From the NCBI GenBank assembly GCA_934373375.1, contig CAKROP010000150.1:1-5789 (forward strand): a stretch of DNA of 5,789 bases, given 5' to 3'. Positions 5,156 through 5,789 of the stretch are shown here, piece after piece; within the stretch, counting starts at the first letter, position 1; each line of letters opens with the position of its first letter. The stretch comes from an uncultured Anaerosacchariphilus sp. GTDB lineage: Bacteria > Bacillota > Clostridia > Lachnospirales > Lachnospiraceae. The notes below the pieces were generated by a model. It was not told the DNA's origin and did not search any database. It saw only the letters and a program-made list of their open reading frames with translations. A program made the translations under genes and the position numbers.

Positions 5156-5789
5156 ATTTCTGCTGGTTTGCATAAAATGCTTCAATCTGTGCCTGCTCAC
5201 TGCTTAAGCCCTTCTCCTCCATCTGGACGATGGTCATCAGCATCCGCTGATAATCCCGCGGGATAATCTTCTTGAACTTCGGCAGATACTCACCGAAATT
5301 GTTCAGGATTTCCTTTCCCTTGACGGAGTTGGTGTAAGCCACATGATCCTCGATCATGCCCTTCAGCTCCAGCACATCGTATTTATCGGTCACTTCCTGA
5401 ATCAGAACCATACTCTTATTGAGCTTTGTATACAGGTCGCGGTCCTCATCCAGCACATAAGCCACGCCGCCGCTCATACCTGCTGCGAAGTTCTTGCCCG
5501 TCTTGCCGATAACGGCCACCCGGCCACCGGTCATGTACTCGCAGCCGTGGTCGCCCACGCCCTCAACAACTGCACTGGCGCCGGAATTACGGACGCAGAA
5601 ACGCTCGCCGGCCACGCCGTTGATGTAGGCCTTGCCGCTGGTCGCGCCATAGAGGGCCACATTTCCGATGATAATATTTTCATCCTGCTTGAAATGTACG
5701 CCTCTGGGCGGATAAACCACCAGCTTGCCGCCGGACAGACCCTTGCCGAAATAGTCGTTGCTGTCGCCCTCCAGTTCCAGAGTCAGACC
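5154..5789 (-). CDS. gltB: Glutamate synthase large subunit, C-terminal part (5' end beyond window)
   Basis: 211 codons plus TAA, open to the right edge with no start of its own; the first visible residues are [22 protein letters not shown]. This is the C-terminal GXGXG beta-helix domain of Glt[22 protein letters not shown], then [73 protein letters not shown], and the helical tail ending in FYANQQK. The full protein is about 1500 residues: an N-terminal glutamine amidotransferase with Cys1, a central domain and an FMN/[3Fe-4S] synthase domain, all outside this window. The beta-helix is a structural support next to the ammonia tunnel and has no catalytic residues. Only 13 bases separate it from gltD, so the two form one operon whose promoter lies off the right edge. 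Confidence 0.97.
   Translation of the reverse strand, partial: GLTLELEGDSNDYFGKGLSGGKLVVYPPRGVHFKQDENIIIGNVALYGATSGKAYINGVAGERFCVRNSGASAVVEGVGDHGCEYMTGGRVAVIGKTGKNFAAGMSGGVAYVLDEDRDLYTKLNKSMVLIQEVTDKYDVLELKGMIEDHVAYTNSVKGKEILNNFGEYLPKFKKIIPRDYQRMLMTIVQMEEKGLSSEQAQIEAFYANQQK

Noticed and set aside
5141..5200. Upstream in-frame gltD start at 5200
   Set aside because: It would lie inside the gltB end with no ribosome site; the ATG at 5140 has AAGGAGGGG and the family N-terminus.
5154..5720. A separate small gene starting at GTG 5720
   Set aside because: The same frame continues with conserved GltB sequence to the window edge, so it is the C-terminal part of gltB.

Overview
The window looks like a chromosomal segment of an anaerobic, probably spore-forming member of the Clostridia, most likely a Lachnospiraceae-type gut bacterium. 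This rests on the gene families (a PdaA-type deacetylase, an Rpn/PD-(D/E)XK 'putative transposase' of the kind abundant in that group, a two-subunit glutamate synthase with an approximately 500-residue small subunit), strong AGGAGG ribosome sites and U-tract terminators. The genus cannot be fixed from the sequence alone.

Layout. (1) Bases 1-770, minus strand: a secreted lipoprotein, cut by the window's left edge, whose middle is a Pro/Glu/Lys/Asp tandem repeat inserted between two halves of what looks like one small beta-rich domain. (2) Bases 771-989: divergent intergenic region. It holds a four-fold, 11-bp-phased direct repeat placed against a -10 box of the lipoprotein gene, which resembles the operator of an OmpR/PhoB-family response regulator. 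(3) Bases 990-1823, plus strand: membrane-anchored PdaA-like polysaccharide deacetylase. (4) A 13-bp perfect hairpin lies between the deacetylase and the convergent (5) Rpn-family nuclease/transposase-like gene (1873-2853, minus), a visibly AT-richer gene with its own promoter and hairpin leader. (6) A bidirectional terminator, then (7) ridA (3076-3453, minus), a reactive imine deaminase with a consensus-like promoter. (8) A long hairpin terminator closes (9) gltD (3647-5140, minus), which follows (10) the 3' end of gltB (5154-5789, minus) by 13 bases.

How the genes fit together. GltB and GltD form NAD(P)H-dependent glutamate synthase, the glutamate-forming half of the GS/GOGAT ammonium assimilation route. 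RidA removes reactive enamine/imine by-products of PLP enzymes, so a neighbouring position in nitrogen metabolism makes sense, although its own promoter and the terminator between them show it is a separate transcription unit. The lipoprotein and the deacetylase both act at the cell envelope but are divergent. The Rpn gene is best seen as an accessory gene between two housekeeping blocks.

There is no RNA gene, CRISPR array or recognisable insertion sequence. I see no clear evidence for a wholly new multi-gene system. The most interesting items are the repeat-split lipoprotein with its phased operator, the cysteine in the deacetylase metal-ligand position, and the altered active-site motif of the Rpn protein.
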